Source: Spirochaetales bacterium (GTDB taxonomy: Bacteria; Spirochaetota; Spirochaetia; DTKZ01). Taken from it: a stretch of 5,689 nucleotides of DNA. Made by a program: the position numbers and the translations under genes. Every line of letters begins with the position of its first letter. Position 1 is the first letter of the stretch. The notes under the pieces were generated by a model, which was given only the letters and a program-made list of their open reading frames with translations, was not told the DNA's origin and ran no database searches. The stretch covers positions 1-5,689 of the forward strand of contig JAITGB010000068.1 of NCBI GenBank assembly GCA_031280945.1, written 5' to 3'. This document shows, in pieces, positions 1 through 5,536 of the stretch.

Positions 1-228
1 CATGAGCCTTTGTTTCAAACCATATCCGCCGCCGCGTCAAATCTAACTCCTTTTGCCGTAGCTGCCCGATACCCCAAACAGTTAGTCTCTGATGACGCGG
101 AGGTAAAACTTGCCATTGAGAAAGCACAGCAGGTCTATGATTTTTGTGTGGCAAAGATTGGGGCGTTAGTGCAAAATAATTCGGAGCCAAAACGAGAAAA
201 TCAAAACGCCGGGCAAGTAAGGAAATAA
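1..228 (+). CDS. HEPN-domain protein, C-terminal part (5' end outside window)
   Basis: The reading frame is open from base 1 and ends at TAA 226-228, so only the last 75 codons are present. The visible protein starts HEPLFQTISAAASNLTPFAV and continues with ARYP, then a helix rich in Ala and charged residues (DDAEVKLAIEKAQQVYDFCV). A His-x-Leu-like start of a helix, then 'LTPxAVxxRYP', then an 'A...A..v..fv' helix is the usual C-terminal half of the HEPN family (Pfam HEPN, the RYP-containing branch). These are small all-alpha proteins often encoded next to a minimal nucleotidyltransferase (MNT), and some pairs act as toxin-antitoxin modules. The MNT partner, if any, would lie to the left and cannot be seen. 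The last 20 or so residues (SEPKRENQNAGQVRK) are a hydrophilic tail. A TTG at 10-12 and an ATG at 2-4 (out of frame) are not credible starts. The family call rests on pattern memory and is moderately sure. Confidence 0.6.
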   Translation, partial: HEPLFQTISAAASNLTPFAVAARYPKQLVSDDAEVKLAIEKAQQVYDFCVAKIGALVQNNSEPKRENQNAGQVRK

Positions 229-261
229 AAAATAGGGCGCTTGGCGCCGGACGGGGGTTTA

Positions 262-446
262 AGGCCGCGCCGCGAAGCGGCGCGGGCGGGCCGCCGCAGG
301 CGGGCCGGGCCGTGGGCGCGCAAGGGATAGAAGCGGAAAGCCCGCAGAAAGCGCATCGGCGCTTTCGAGGACTTGGAGCGGATAGCCCGGCCCTGGAATT
401 TTTGCCGCGAAGCGGCGAAAATTTCGGGGATGCGCCCAAATTCTTA
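262..446 (+). repeat. Structured GC-rich intergenic repeat, copy A
   Basis: This non-coding block between the HEPN stop and the nifS promoter matches, on the opposite strand, the block at 2310-2470. Shared blocks in order are GGGCGCGCAAGGGAT (314-328), AGCCCGGCC (384-392) and GGATGCGCCCAAATTCTTA (428-446, exact 19 bases). Between the blocks lie perfect or near-perfect hairpins: 265-273/277-285 with GAA loop, 347-354/359-366 with ATCG loop, and 397-408/412-423 with GAA loop and one G-T pair. A smaller 291-295/299-303 stem is also possible. Copy B has hairpins in the same order and spacing but with different stem sequences. The outer boundary toward the HEPN gene is uncertain; GC-rich sequence with a GGCGCC palindrome starts near 238. 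No credible ORF or RBS is present. It may be a dispersed intergenic element (REP/MITE-like) or may act as an RNA structure. Confidence 0.8.
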
Positions 447-468
447 ATCTTCCCCCTCAAATTCACCC

Positions 469-497
469 TTTCCCTTTCCCCAAAAAAAGTGTATGAT
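469..497 (+). promoter_or_regulatory. Probable promoter of nifS-nifU
   Basis: A -10-like TATGAT (492-497, 5 of 6 to consensus) sits 31 bases upstream of the nifS ATG, between a pyrimidine-rich tract (448-480) and an A-run (481-488). The best-spaced -35 (17-base spacer) is TTTCCC at 469-474, which is poor, so the promoter may need an activator or the call may be slightly shifted. A short dyad ATTA-N6-TAAT (496-509) overlaps the -10 and the expected start site and could be an operator. The RBS is strong: TGGAGGT at 516-522, six bases before ATG 528. Confidence 0.4.
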
Positions 498-527
498 TAA
501 AGTAGTAATATATTCTGGAGGTATCTC

Positions 528-1712
528 ATGAACCGGTTTGTCTATCTGGATTATAACGCCACGACCCCTCTGCACCCTGAGGTCAAGAGGACGCTGGCGG
601 AGGGTTTCGATATATACGGAAACGCTTCGAGTATGCATAGTTCGGGCCGCAGGGCTGCGGAGAAAATCGAGGAGGCGCGGGGCATCGTGGCGGCTTTTCT
701 GGGCGCGGAGCCCGGGGAAATCATTTTTACGGGCGGGGGTTCGGAGTCGAACAATACTGTCCTTAATATGATTGACTGCGGGAGCGGAAGGTGTTCCTGC
801 GTCTCGCGGGGCCGGAAGGGGCTTCTGACCACGACAATAGAGCATCCCAGCGTCATCAACGCCGCGGAATTCCTCGCCCACAAGGGCGTTCCTGTAACCT
901 TTCTGCCTGTGGACGGGGAGGGCAAGCTCGATATGGAGGAGTTTGAGGCCGCCCTGTCTTCGGACACAGCCCTTGTGTCCGTGATGCTGGGGAACAACGA
1001 AATCGGCACTTTGCAGGATATAAAGACCATAACGCGCCTGGCCCACAGCAGGGGCGCTCTCATGCACACGGACGCGGTTCAGGCCGTAGGGAAGGTTCCC
1101 ATTAACGTCAGGGAATTGGACGTTGATTTTTTGAGCTTCTCCGCCCACAAACTCTACGGGCCCAAGGGCGTGGGAATACTCTACGTGAGAAAAGGCGCGC
1201 CCTTCTGCACCTTTATCCACGGCGGACATCAGGAAGAAGGCAGGAGAGCCGGAACCTATAACACCCTCGGCATCATAGGCTTAGGCAAGGCCATTGAAGT
1301 GGCCGGTCTTGAAATGAGGGACGAAGTCGCCAAGCTCTGGAGTCTCCGCGAAAAACTCCGCGAGGGCCTCCTCGAAAAAGTCCCGGACATACACATAAAC
1401 GGACACCCCTCCGACACTCTGCCCGGAACCCTCAACGTATCCTTCCGGGGCGCGGAAGGCGAAGCCATGCTCCTGTACCTCGATATGCACGGCATACAGG
1501 TCTCAACAGGCTCAGCCTGCGCCTCAGGTTCGCTCGAACCCAGCCCCGTACTCCTTGCCACAGGAGCCGCCGCGGAGCTTGCCCACGGTTCCCTGCGATT
1601 CAGCCTCGGCAGGGAAACCACCGAAGCGGACATCGATTATGTTCTGGAAGTTCTCCCGCCTGTCATGCGGAAAATCAGAACCATGTCAACAGTCTACAGC
1701 GCGGGGAGGTAA
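528..1712 (+). CDS. nifS: Cysteine desulfurase, NifS/IscS family (PLP enzyme)
   Basis: This 394-residue protein has the full set of class-V aminotransferase-fold desulfurase features. The N-terminus is YLDYNATTPLHPEV (6-19), the cofactor-phosphate loop is GGGSESNN (69-76), and the PLP-stacking His is in TIEHPSV (His106). PLP-ring contacts are in NNEIG (156-160) and HTDAVQ (Asp182). The Schiff-base Lys is in SFSAHKLYGPKG (Lys208), and the persulfide-forming Cys is in STGSACASGSLEPS (Cys331). It converts L-cysteine to alanine and donates sulfur in the cytoplasm, here surely to the adjacent NifU. Length is normal for NifS/IscS. The ATG at 528 has SD GGAGG (517-521) at good spacing. Its stop is 2 bases from the nifU start, so the two are co-transcribed and probably coupled. 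Two oddities are an extra cysteine-rich stretch at 84-91 (Cys84, Cys89, Cys91) between conserved segments, and a sharp change in codon use near codon 140-158. 'nifS' reflects the NifU partner; no nitrogenase role is implied. Confidence 0.95.
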   Translation: MNRFVYLDYNATTPLHPEVKRTLAEGFDIYGNASSMHSSGRRAAEKIEEARGIVAAFLGAEPGEIIFTGGGSESNNTVLNMIDCGSGRCSCVSRGRKGLLTTTIEHPSVINAAEFLAHKGVPVTFLPVDGEGKLDMEEFEAALSSDTALVSVMLGNNEIGTLQDIKTITRLAHSRGALMHTDAVQAVGKVPINVRELDVDFLSFSAHKLYGPKGVGILYVRKGAPFCTFIHGGHQEEGRRAGTYNTLGIIGLGKAIEVAGLEMRDEVAKLWSLREKLREGLLEKVPDIHINGHPSDTLPGTLNVSFRGAEGEAMLLYLDMHGIQVSTGSACASGSLEPSPVLLATGAAAELAHGSLRFSLGRETTEADIDYVLEVLPPVMRKIRTMSTVYSAGR

Positions 1713-1714
1713 AA

Positions 1715-2308
1715 ATGTCAAACGAGTGGGTATATACGGACACAGTTAAAGACCACTTCGTCAATCCCCGGAACATTCTGGAGGACGAAGCCTCCTACGC
1801 CGAAGACGGCAAGGGAACAGTCGGCAACATAAAATGCGGCGACCAAATGCTCCTCGCAATCAAAGTCAAAGACGGGCGCATCGAAGAGTGCAAATGGAAA
1901 ACCTACGGCTGCGCTTCCGCCATAGCCTCCACATCCATGTTAAGTGAAATCGTCAAAGGCATGAGCCTCGAAGAAGCCTACCGCATCACGCCCGCGGAAA
2001 TCACCGCGCGGCTGGGCGGCCTGCCCGAACACAAATTCCACTGCTCCGTCCTCGGCGACAAAGCCCTGCGCGCCGCCATAGAAGACTACTACAAACGCAC
2101 AGGCCAGGACAGCAAAATCCCCCGCGAAAACGCCCGCGCCATCTGCCGCTGCATGGCCGTAACGGACAAAGACATCGAAAAAGCCGTCCGCGAAGGCGCC
2201 CGCACCTGGCTCGACCTCCAGAACAAAACAAAAATCGGCACAGTCTGCGGCTCCTGCAAAACCGAAGCCGTGAAACTCATCGACGAATATGTCCACCTCT
2301 ATGGGTAA
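1715..2308 (+). CDS. nifU: Two-domain NifU: IscU-type Fe-S scaffold plus BFD-like [2Fe-2S] domain
   Basis: Residues 1-128 are an IscU/NifU N-terminal scaffold: VYTDTVKDHFVNPRN near the N-terminus, then the three cluster-ligand cysteines Cys41 (IKCGDQM, with Asp43), Cys66 (TYGCASAIASTS) and Cys110 (KFHCSVLG). Residues 140-197 are a BFD-like ferredoxin domain whose four cysteines are spaced CxC (Cys144, Cys146) and CxxC (Cys178, Cys181), matching the permanent [2Fe-2S] domain of Azotobacter-type NifU. The C-terminal Nfu (CxxC) domain of full-length NifU (about 300 residues) is absent; this protein ends cleanly at 197 residues. It assembles transient clusters from NifS-derived sulfur and passes them to apo-proteins in the cytoplasm. 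SD GGGGAGG (1703-1709) overlaps the end of nifS, and translation starts at ATG 1715. Departures from the usual motif are Lys before the first Cys (usually Ala or Ser before CGD in IscU) and Ala in GCASAIAS where GCGSAIAS is common. The stop TAA (2306-2308) is followed at once by repeat copy B. Confidence 0.94.
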   Translation: MSNEWVYTDTVKDHFVNPRNILEDEASYAEDGKGTVGNIKCGDQMLLAIKVKDGRIEECKWKTYGCASAIASTSMLSEIVKGMSLEEAYRITPAEITARLGGLPEHKFHCSVLGDKALRAAIEDYYKRTGQDSKIPRENARAICRCMAVTDKDIEKAVREGARTWLDLQNKTKIGTVCGSCKTEAVKLIDEYVHLYG

Positions 2309-2309
2309 G

Positions 2310-2470
2310 TAAGAATTTGGGCGCATCCTTAAATTTTTTGCCCTGTGGGCAAAAAATTTCTGGCCGGGCTTTGCGGGGCTTCGGTATTTGCGCTTCGCGC
2401 AAATACACGCTGCGCGTCCCCTCCAATCCCTTGCGCGCCCGCCGGAGGCGGGCAAGACCCATAGCCCGCC
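2310..2470 (-). repeat. Structured GC-rich intergenic repeat, copy B (inverted relative to copy A)
   Basis: Read on the minus strand this repeats the design of copy A. GC hairpin 2437-2443/2447-2453 is followed by the exact 15-base block GGGCGCGCAAGGGAT (2440 down to 2426). Next come a 10-bp perfect hairpin (2384-2393/2397-2406, loop GAA on this strand), AGCCCGGCC (2370-2362), a 13-bp perfect hairpin (2331-2343/2347-2359) and the exact 19-base end GGATGCGCCCAAATTCTTA (2328 down to 2310). It starts 2 bases after the nifU stop and fills most of the space to the next promoter. Stem sequences differ from copy A, yet each stem still pairs with itself. The far boundary near 2470 is approximate. No gene is supported inside it. 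Confidence 0.8.
2331..2359 (+). terminator. Possible transcription end of nifS-nifU (13-bp hairpin inside repeat copy B)
   Basis: A perfect 13-bp stem (A3 T6 GCCC / GGGC A6 T3) with a TGT loop lies 22 bases after the nifU stop. Its position fits a 3'-end structure for the operon, and the next gene has its own promoter. However, the bases after the stem on the plus strand are TTTCTGG counted from within the stem end, not a true T-run. It is therefore not a textbook intrinsic terminator, and the hairpin may simply belong to the repeat. Confidence 0.3.
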
Positions 2471-2484
2471 TCCCTCCGTCCAGT

Positions 2485-2513
2485 TTGACAAAACCCCCAA
2501 CAAAGAGTAATTT
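2485..2513 (+). promoter_or_regulatory. Sigma-70-type promoter of the outer-membrane protein gene
   Basis: A perfect TTGACA -35 (2485-2490) is followed by a 17-base spacer and TAATTT (2508-2513), which keeps the three most conserved -10 bases (T, A and final T). A start near 2520 would give a leader of about 50 bases to the ATG at 2571. The promoter begins just outside repeat copy B, supporting separate transcription from nifS-nifU. Confidence 0.6.
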
Positions 2514-2570
2514 ACTTATCAGAAAAATCCATTCCGTCCGAACAGCCGGAACCCATTCTTAGGAGGAGAT

Positions 2571-3299
2571 ATGTCCAAAAAAATCTTTTTTATTATATGT
2601 CTCACGATAACATCCGCATCCCTTTTCGCGGCGGACATCATCACCTTCGGCATAGGATTAAAGGCCGGCGGAGGCCAGACCAAAAGCGGACTACAAGACG
2701 CGCTTGATTCTCTGGGCTATTCCGATGAATCCTCCACCGTTATGCCAAGCTACATTTTGGGCGGCGTTGACCTCTTTTTTGAAAGCAGAAAACTCTTTCT
2801 CCTGCCGCGCGGAAACTTTTTCGGCATACGGTTCGGCTTCGCCAAAAGAGGAGACGAAAAAGCCGCGGCAGCAGGTCAAACAGCATCTTTCGGCCCGAAC
2901 GGAGTACGCGAGCTTGAATATAAAACAACTCATACAGAGTTTCCCTTTGCCCTCTACTACAAACGAACGCTCACAGATAACTGGAAAATATCAGGCGGCG
3001 CAGGCGCGGCCTACGGCTGGATAGAAAACTCGCAGACAGACAAATTCACCGCAAACACCGCTGCCCCCCCATATTCTCCCGACCCCTCCAACCCAAATAA
3101 TTTTAACCGCCACCGCAAAGAAAAAGTAACAAAAATTTACCCCTTCCTCACAGCAGGAGTTGAACTCATGTTTTTTCAGGGACTCTCCCTCGGCATTGAC
3201 CTGCGGTATAACTTTTTGGCTGAATTCAAAAAAGGCGGAATCGTTTACAGAGACATAAATGGCATAGAAGCCGCCCTCGGCCTGCGCTGTTATTTTTAG
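2571..3299 (+). CDS. Exported outer-membrane beta-barrel-like protein, function unknown
   Basis: The 242-residue product begins with a classic Sec signal peptide: Lys-Lys, a hydrophobic core (IFFIICLTITSASLFA) and probable cleavage after Ala20 or Ala21. The mature part has alternating polar/aromatic strands typical of small outer-membrane barrels, for example FGIGLKAGG (26-34), YILGGVDLFFES (61-72), FFGIRFGFAKRG (83-94), FPFALYYKRTL (124-134), KISGGAGAAYGWIE (139-152), YPFLTAGVELMFF (190-202), LSLGIDLRYNF (206-216) and IEAALGLRCYF (232-242). The last residue is Phe, the usual barrel-assembly signal position. A long Pro/Asn-rich segment (about 155-187) is likely a surface loop. Start ATG 2571 has a very strong SD (AGGAGGAG, 2561-2568). 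It stands alone with its own promoter and converges on the permease gene 41 bases downstream. I recognise the class (OmpA/OmpW-like small barrel fold), not a named family, and infer no substrate. Confidence 0.8.
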   Translation: MSKKIFFIICLTITSASLFAADIITFGIGLKAGGGQTKSGLQDALDSLGYSDESSTVMPSYILGGVDLFFESRKLFLLPRGNFFGIRFGFAKRGDEKAAAAGQTASFGPNGVRELEYKTTHTEFPFALYYKRTLTDNWKISGGAGAAYGWIENSQTDKFTANTAAPPYSPDPSNPNNFNRHRKEKVTKIYPFLTAGVELMFFQGLSLGIDLRYNFLAEFKKGGIVYRDINGIEAALGLRCYF

Positions 3300-3340
3300 C
3301 CGCCGGCCAGGAGAGAAAAGCTCTCAAGGCTCACGGTTTT

Positions 3341-4618
3341 TCAGTAATAGCGCAGGAGAACATAGCCCGTGGCAAGGGCAAGGCTCACAAGCGTAAAAAG
3401 AGCCCCGTACTTTGTAAAAGTCATAAAACTGATAGGGTAGCCGCTCTTTGCCGAAATACTCGCCGAAACAACATTGGCCGAAGCCCCCACAAGGGTAGCG
3501 TTTCCCCCCAGACACGCGCCCAGGGCAAGAGACCACCACAGGGGAAGAGAGGCATCCCTCCCCACGGAAGCCGAAATATCCTGCACAAGGGGAATCATCG
3601 TAGCCACATAGGGGATATTGTCAACCACAGCCGAAAAGAAACCCGAAACCCAAACAAGAAGAATAGATGTTAACCGCAAGTTCCCTTCCGTAAACTCCAA
3701 AAGAAAGGCCGCGCACTTCTTTATCCAGCCGCTCTGGGCAAGACCGCCCACAAGAATAAAAAGCCCCACGAAAAAGAAAATCGTCCCCCACTCAATATCG
3801 CGGAAAAACTCATCCGGCTCGTGCTTGCCCGTAAGAAGAAGCAGAAGCGCAGCCCCAAACAGCGAAACAGCCGAAGCCTCAACATCAAGAACCCCGTGGA
3901 GAAGAAACCCTAAAATAACAAGGCCCAAAACTGCAAGACTTTTTTTCAGGAGCGGAACGTTCTCCAAAGATTTATCCTCGTCAAACTCCATGATGCGGGC
4001 CTTTCTCTCCGTGGAAACCCGCATCTTTTTCCCAAAAATGAGAACAAGCATCAGGGAAAAAACCCCCAGAATAATCACCACAAGAGGCCCAAGATGAACA
4101 AGAAAATCCGTAAAGCTCAAACCCGCGGCGCTCCCCACCATGATGTTCGGAGGGTCTCCAATCAGGGTAGCCGTTCCCCCAATGTTTGAAGCCAATGCCT
4201 GACAGATAATAAAAGGAACAGGCGTAATGCCCAGCTCAACCGCAATTAAAATCGTAACCGGAGTTAAAATGAGAACAGTGGTTACATTGTCCAAAAAAGC
4301 CGAAAAGAGGGCGGTAATCAGGGACAGAAGAATCAGAATCTTTAAGGGGTCTCCCTTCACAGCCTTTGCCGCCTTGATGGCAATATACTGAAAAAGCCCC
4401 GTGGTCTTCGCAATATTGATAATCACCATCATGCTCACGAGGAGGAAAATAACGTTCCAGTCAACAGCCCGGAAAGCCTCCTCCTGGCCTATGATGCCAA
4501 TCAGAATAAAGACCGAAGCCCCCAAAAGAGCAATAATCGTCTTGTTGATTTTTTCCGTTGAAATAAAAACATACGCGCCCAGAAAAAGGGCCAGGGCAGC
4601 CCAGGACAAAAACGGCAT
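3341..4618 (-). CDS. ArsB/NhaD-type permease (ion transporter superfamily)
   Basis: This 425-residue, very hydrophobic inner-membrane protein is built as two similar halves. Half one has VDWNVIFLLVSMMVI (52-66), FLDNVTTVLILTPVTI (108-123) and ASNIGGTATLIGDPPNIM (143-160). Half two repeats the pattern: IEWGTIFFFVGLFILV (275-290), VVDNIPYVATMIPLV (331-345) and GACLGGNATLVGASANVV (367-384). The paired DN-x-P/T and GG-x-ATL-x-G motifs are hallmarks of the ArsB/NhaD/P-protein branch of the ion transporter superfamily. A charged cytoplasmic linker (197-225, KKMRVSTERKARIMEFDEDK) separates the halves. Members move arsenite, Na+/H+ or organic anions, and sequence alone does not tell which. No arsR, arsA or arsC is present, so an arsenic role is not supported. 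The start lies 8 bases after the stop of the EIIA-CBS gene, with at best a weak GAAAG as RBS, suggesting translational coupling. The last codon is TAC and the stop TGA. Confidence 0.88.
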   Translation of the reverse strand: MPFLSWAALALFLGAYVFISTEKINKTIIALLGASVFILIGIIGQEEAFRAVDWNVIFLLVSMMVIINIAKTTGLFQYIAIKAAKAVKGDPLKILILLSLITALFSAFLDNVTTVLILTPVTILIAVELGITPVPFIICQALASNIGGTATLIGDPPNIMVGSAAGLSFTDFLVHLGPLVVIILGVFSLMLVLIFGKKMRVSTERKARIMEFDEDKSLENVPLLKKSLAVLGLVILGFLLHGVLDVEASAVSLFGAALLLLLTGKHEPDEFFRDIEWGTIFFFVGLFILVGGLAQSGWIKKCAAFLLEFTEGNLRLTSILLVWVSGFFSAVVDNIPYVATMIPLVQDISASVGRDASLPLWWSLALGACLGGNATLVGASANVVSASISAKSGYPISFMTFTKYGALFTLVSLALATGYVLLRYY

Positions 4619-4626
4619 CTTTCGAA

Positions 4627-5529
4627 TCAGGCCCTCAAAACCTTGTGCAGAATATCCATGTAACTCACAACCCCCGCAAGTTCCATATTATCCCGTATTA
4701 CAGGAATAAACCTGCGGTTACTCTGTACGAATTTCATAATAGCCTCAATAACAGGCGAGTCTTCCTTGAGTTTAACTGTATGATTTTTCATAACATCTCG
4801 AATTTTTATCACGTTTTCCTTCTTCAAAAGCTCTTCAAAAGGCTCAAAACTCGTCAAAAAGTTGAGATTCCCCAGTTTGACAGCGTAATCGGGAATACCA
4901 ACGGCAAAAAGGTCAAGCACGGTAAGCTCCCCCGCGAACAAACCCTTTTCGTCCAGAATAGGCAGATAGCTCACATTATTCTTGTAGAACATATCAGCAG
5001 CTTCTTTTACGGTATTTTCGGGCCGCAGGAAAGGAAACCCCCTACGCATAACAGCCGAAATCTTCAGTTCGCTCGTAACCTCAACGTTATTTTCCCGCAA
5101 AAGCTGGACAAAGCCCGCAGGCGTAGAAGACGCGCAGAGCTTGTCAAAAAGCGCCCTGTCCTGACACATCTTCATAAAAGCTGAAAGGGCGTTGAGGTAC
5201 AGAGCGGAGCTCGCCGGCCCCAAAAGCATCAAAACCATCATGCGTAGTGTAAAACCGCCCGATTGGATAGGCGAAGCCGGAATACCCGTTACGATTAAGA
5301 GGTCGTTAAAATCCTCAAGCCGCGCGTGCGGAACAGCAATGCCCTCCTCAAAAACCGTTCCCCCCAGATTTTCCCTGTCAAAAATAGCCGCGCGCACCTT
5401 TTCTTTAGGAAGAGGCGGCTTATAATGCTGATACACCTCCGCGAGGAGTTCCTCAATCAGTTCATCCTTTGTCGCGCAAACCTTTCCCGGAAAAACAAGC
5501 TCGCTGTCAATCAGGCTGGACAATTTCAT
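4627..5529 (-). CDS. PTS EIIA-like protein fused to two CBS domains (probable regulator of the adjacent permease)
   Basis: From the chosen start the protein has 300 residues. Residues 1-150 are a PTS EIIA type-2 (fructose/mannitol/PtsN-like) domain: MKLSSLIDSELVFPGK, then ATKDELIEELL, then GGTVFEEGIAVPHARL, whose His68 is the phospho-acceptor position. Residues about 156-212 and 243-299 are CBS modules (ISAVMRRGFPFLRPENTVKE..., IRDVMKNHTVKLKEDSPVIE...), joined by a linker containing SFEPFEELLKKE. CBS pairs commonly bind adenine nucleotides. No EIIB or EIIC is encoded here, so a sugar-uptake role is unlikely; a PtsN-like regulatory role on the downstream permease is inferred. I chose ATG 5529 because EIIA domains start at this point. 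The upstream in-frame ATG at 5583 would add 18 residues (MRHCVALTTRLIVFILIN) without family support and would lie upstream of a consensus promoter. No SD precedes ATG 5529, and the mapped promoter predicts a leaderless message. Confidence 0.87.
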   Translation of the reverse strand: MKLSSLIDSELVFPGKVCATKDELIEELLAEVYQHYKPPLPKEKVRAAIFDRENLGGTVFEEGIAVPHARLEDFNDLLIVTGIPASPIQSGGFTLRMMVLMLLGPASSALYLNALSAFMKMCQDRALFDKLCASSTPAGFVQLLRENNVEVTSELKISAVMRRGFPFLRPENTVKEAADMFYKNNVSYLPILDEKGLFAGELTVLDLFAVGIPDYAVKLGNLNFLTSFEPFEELLKKENVIKIRDVMKNHTVKLKEDSPVIEAIMKFVQSNRRFIPVIRDNMELAGVVSYMDILHKVLRA

Positions 5530-5536
5530 GTTAATA

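Noticed and set aside
262..446. CRISPR array or tRNA gene in the GC-rich region
   Set aside because: There are no regularly spaced direct repeats and no cloverleaf; the structure is a series of separate hairpins shared with copy B.
312..500. 62-codon open frame inside repeat copy A and the nifS promoter
   Set aside because: It runs through hairpin repeat sequence, has no SD, and its product has no recognisable features.
444..1229. 261-codon open frame on the minus strand opposite nifS
   Set aside because: It lies antisense to a fully conserved NifS with all catalytic residues, has no family features, and its openness follows from the GC-rich codons of nifS.
528..2308. Nitrogen-fixation island
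   Set aside because: NifS/NifU-type proteins serve as general Fe-S machinery in many anaerobes, and no nifHDK or other nitrogenase-specific gene is in the window.
1940..2503. 187-codon open frame on the minus strand across nifU and the repeat
   Set aside because: It is low-complexity (Ala, Gly, Phe, Arg rich) and antisense to the conserved NifU domains and repeat copy B; no RBS or family signal.
2317..2562. 81-codon open frame inside repeat copy B and the following promoter
   Set aside because: It translates repeat hairpins and promoter DNA, has no RBS, and its product is basic low-complexity sequence.
3311..3325. Hairpin GAGAG-AAAAG-CTCTC between the convergent genes, as a bidirectional terminator
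   Set aside because: The stem is only 5 bp with half AT pairs and the nearest T-run (3337-3341) is 11 bases away, so it is too weak to call.
3341..4618. Arsenic-resistance operon
   Set aside because: The permease resembles ArsB in family only; no arsR, arsC, arsA or arsD is present and the partner is an EIIA-CBS protein.
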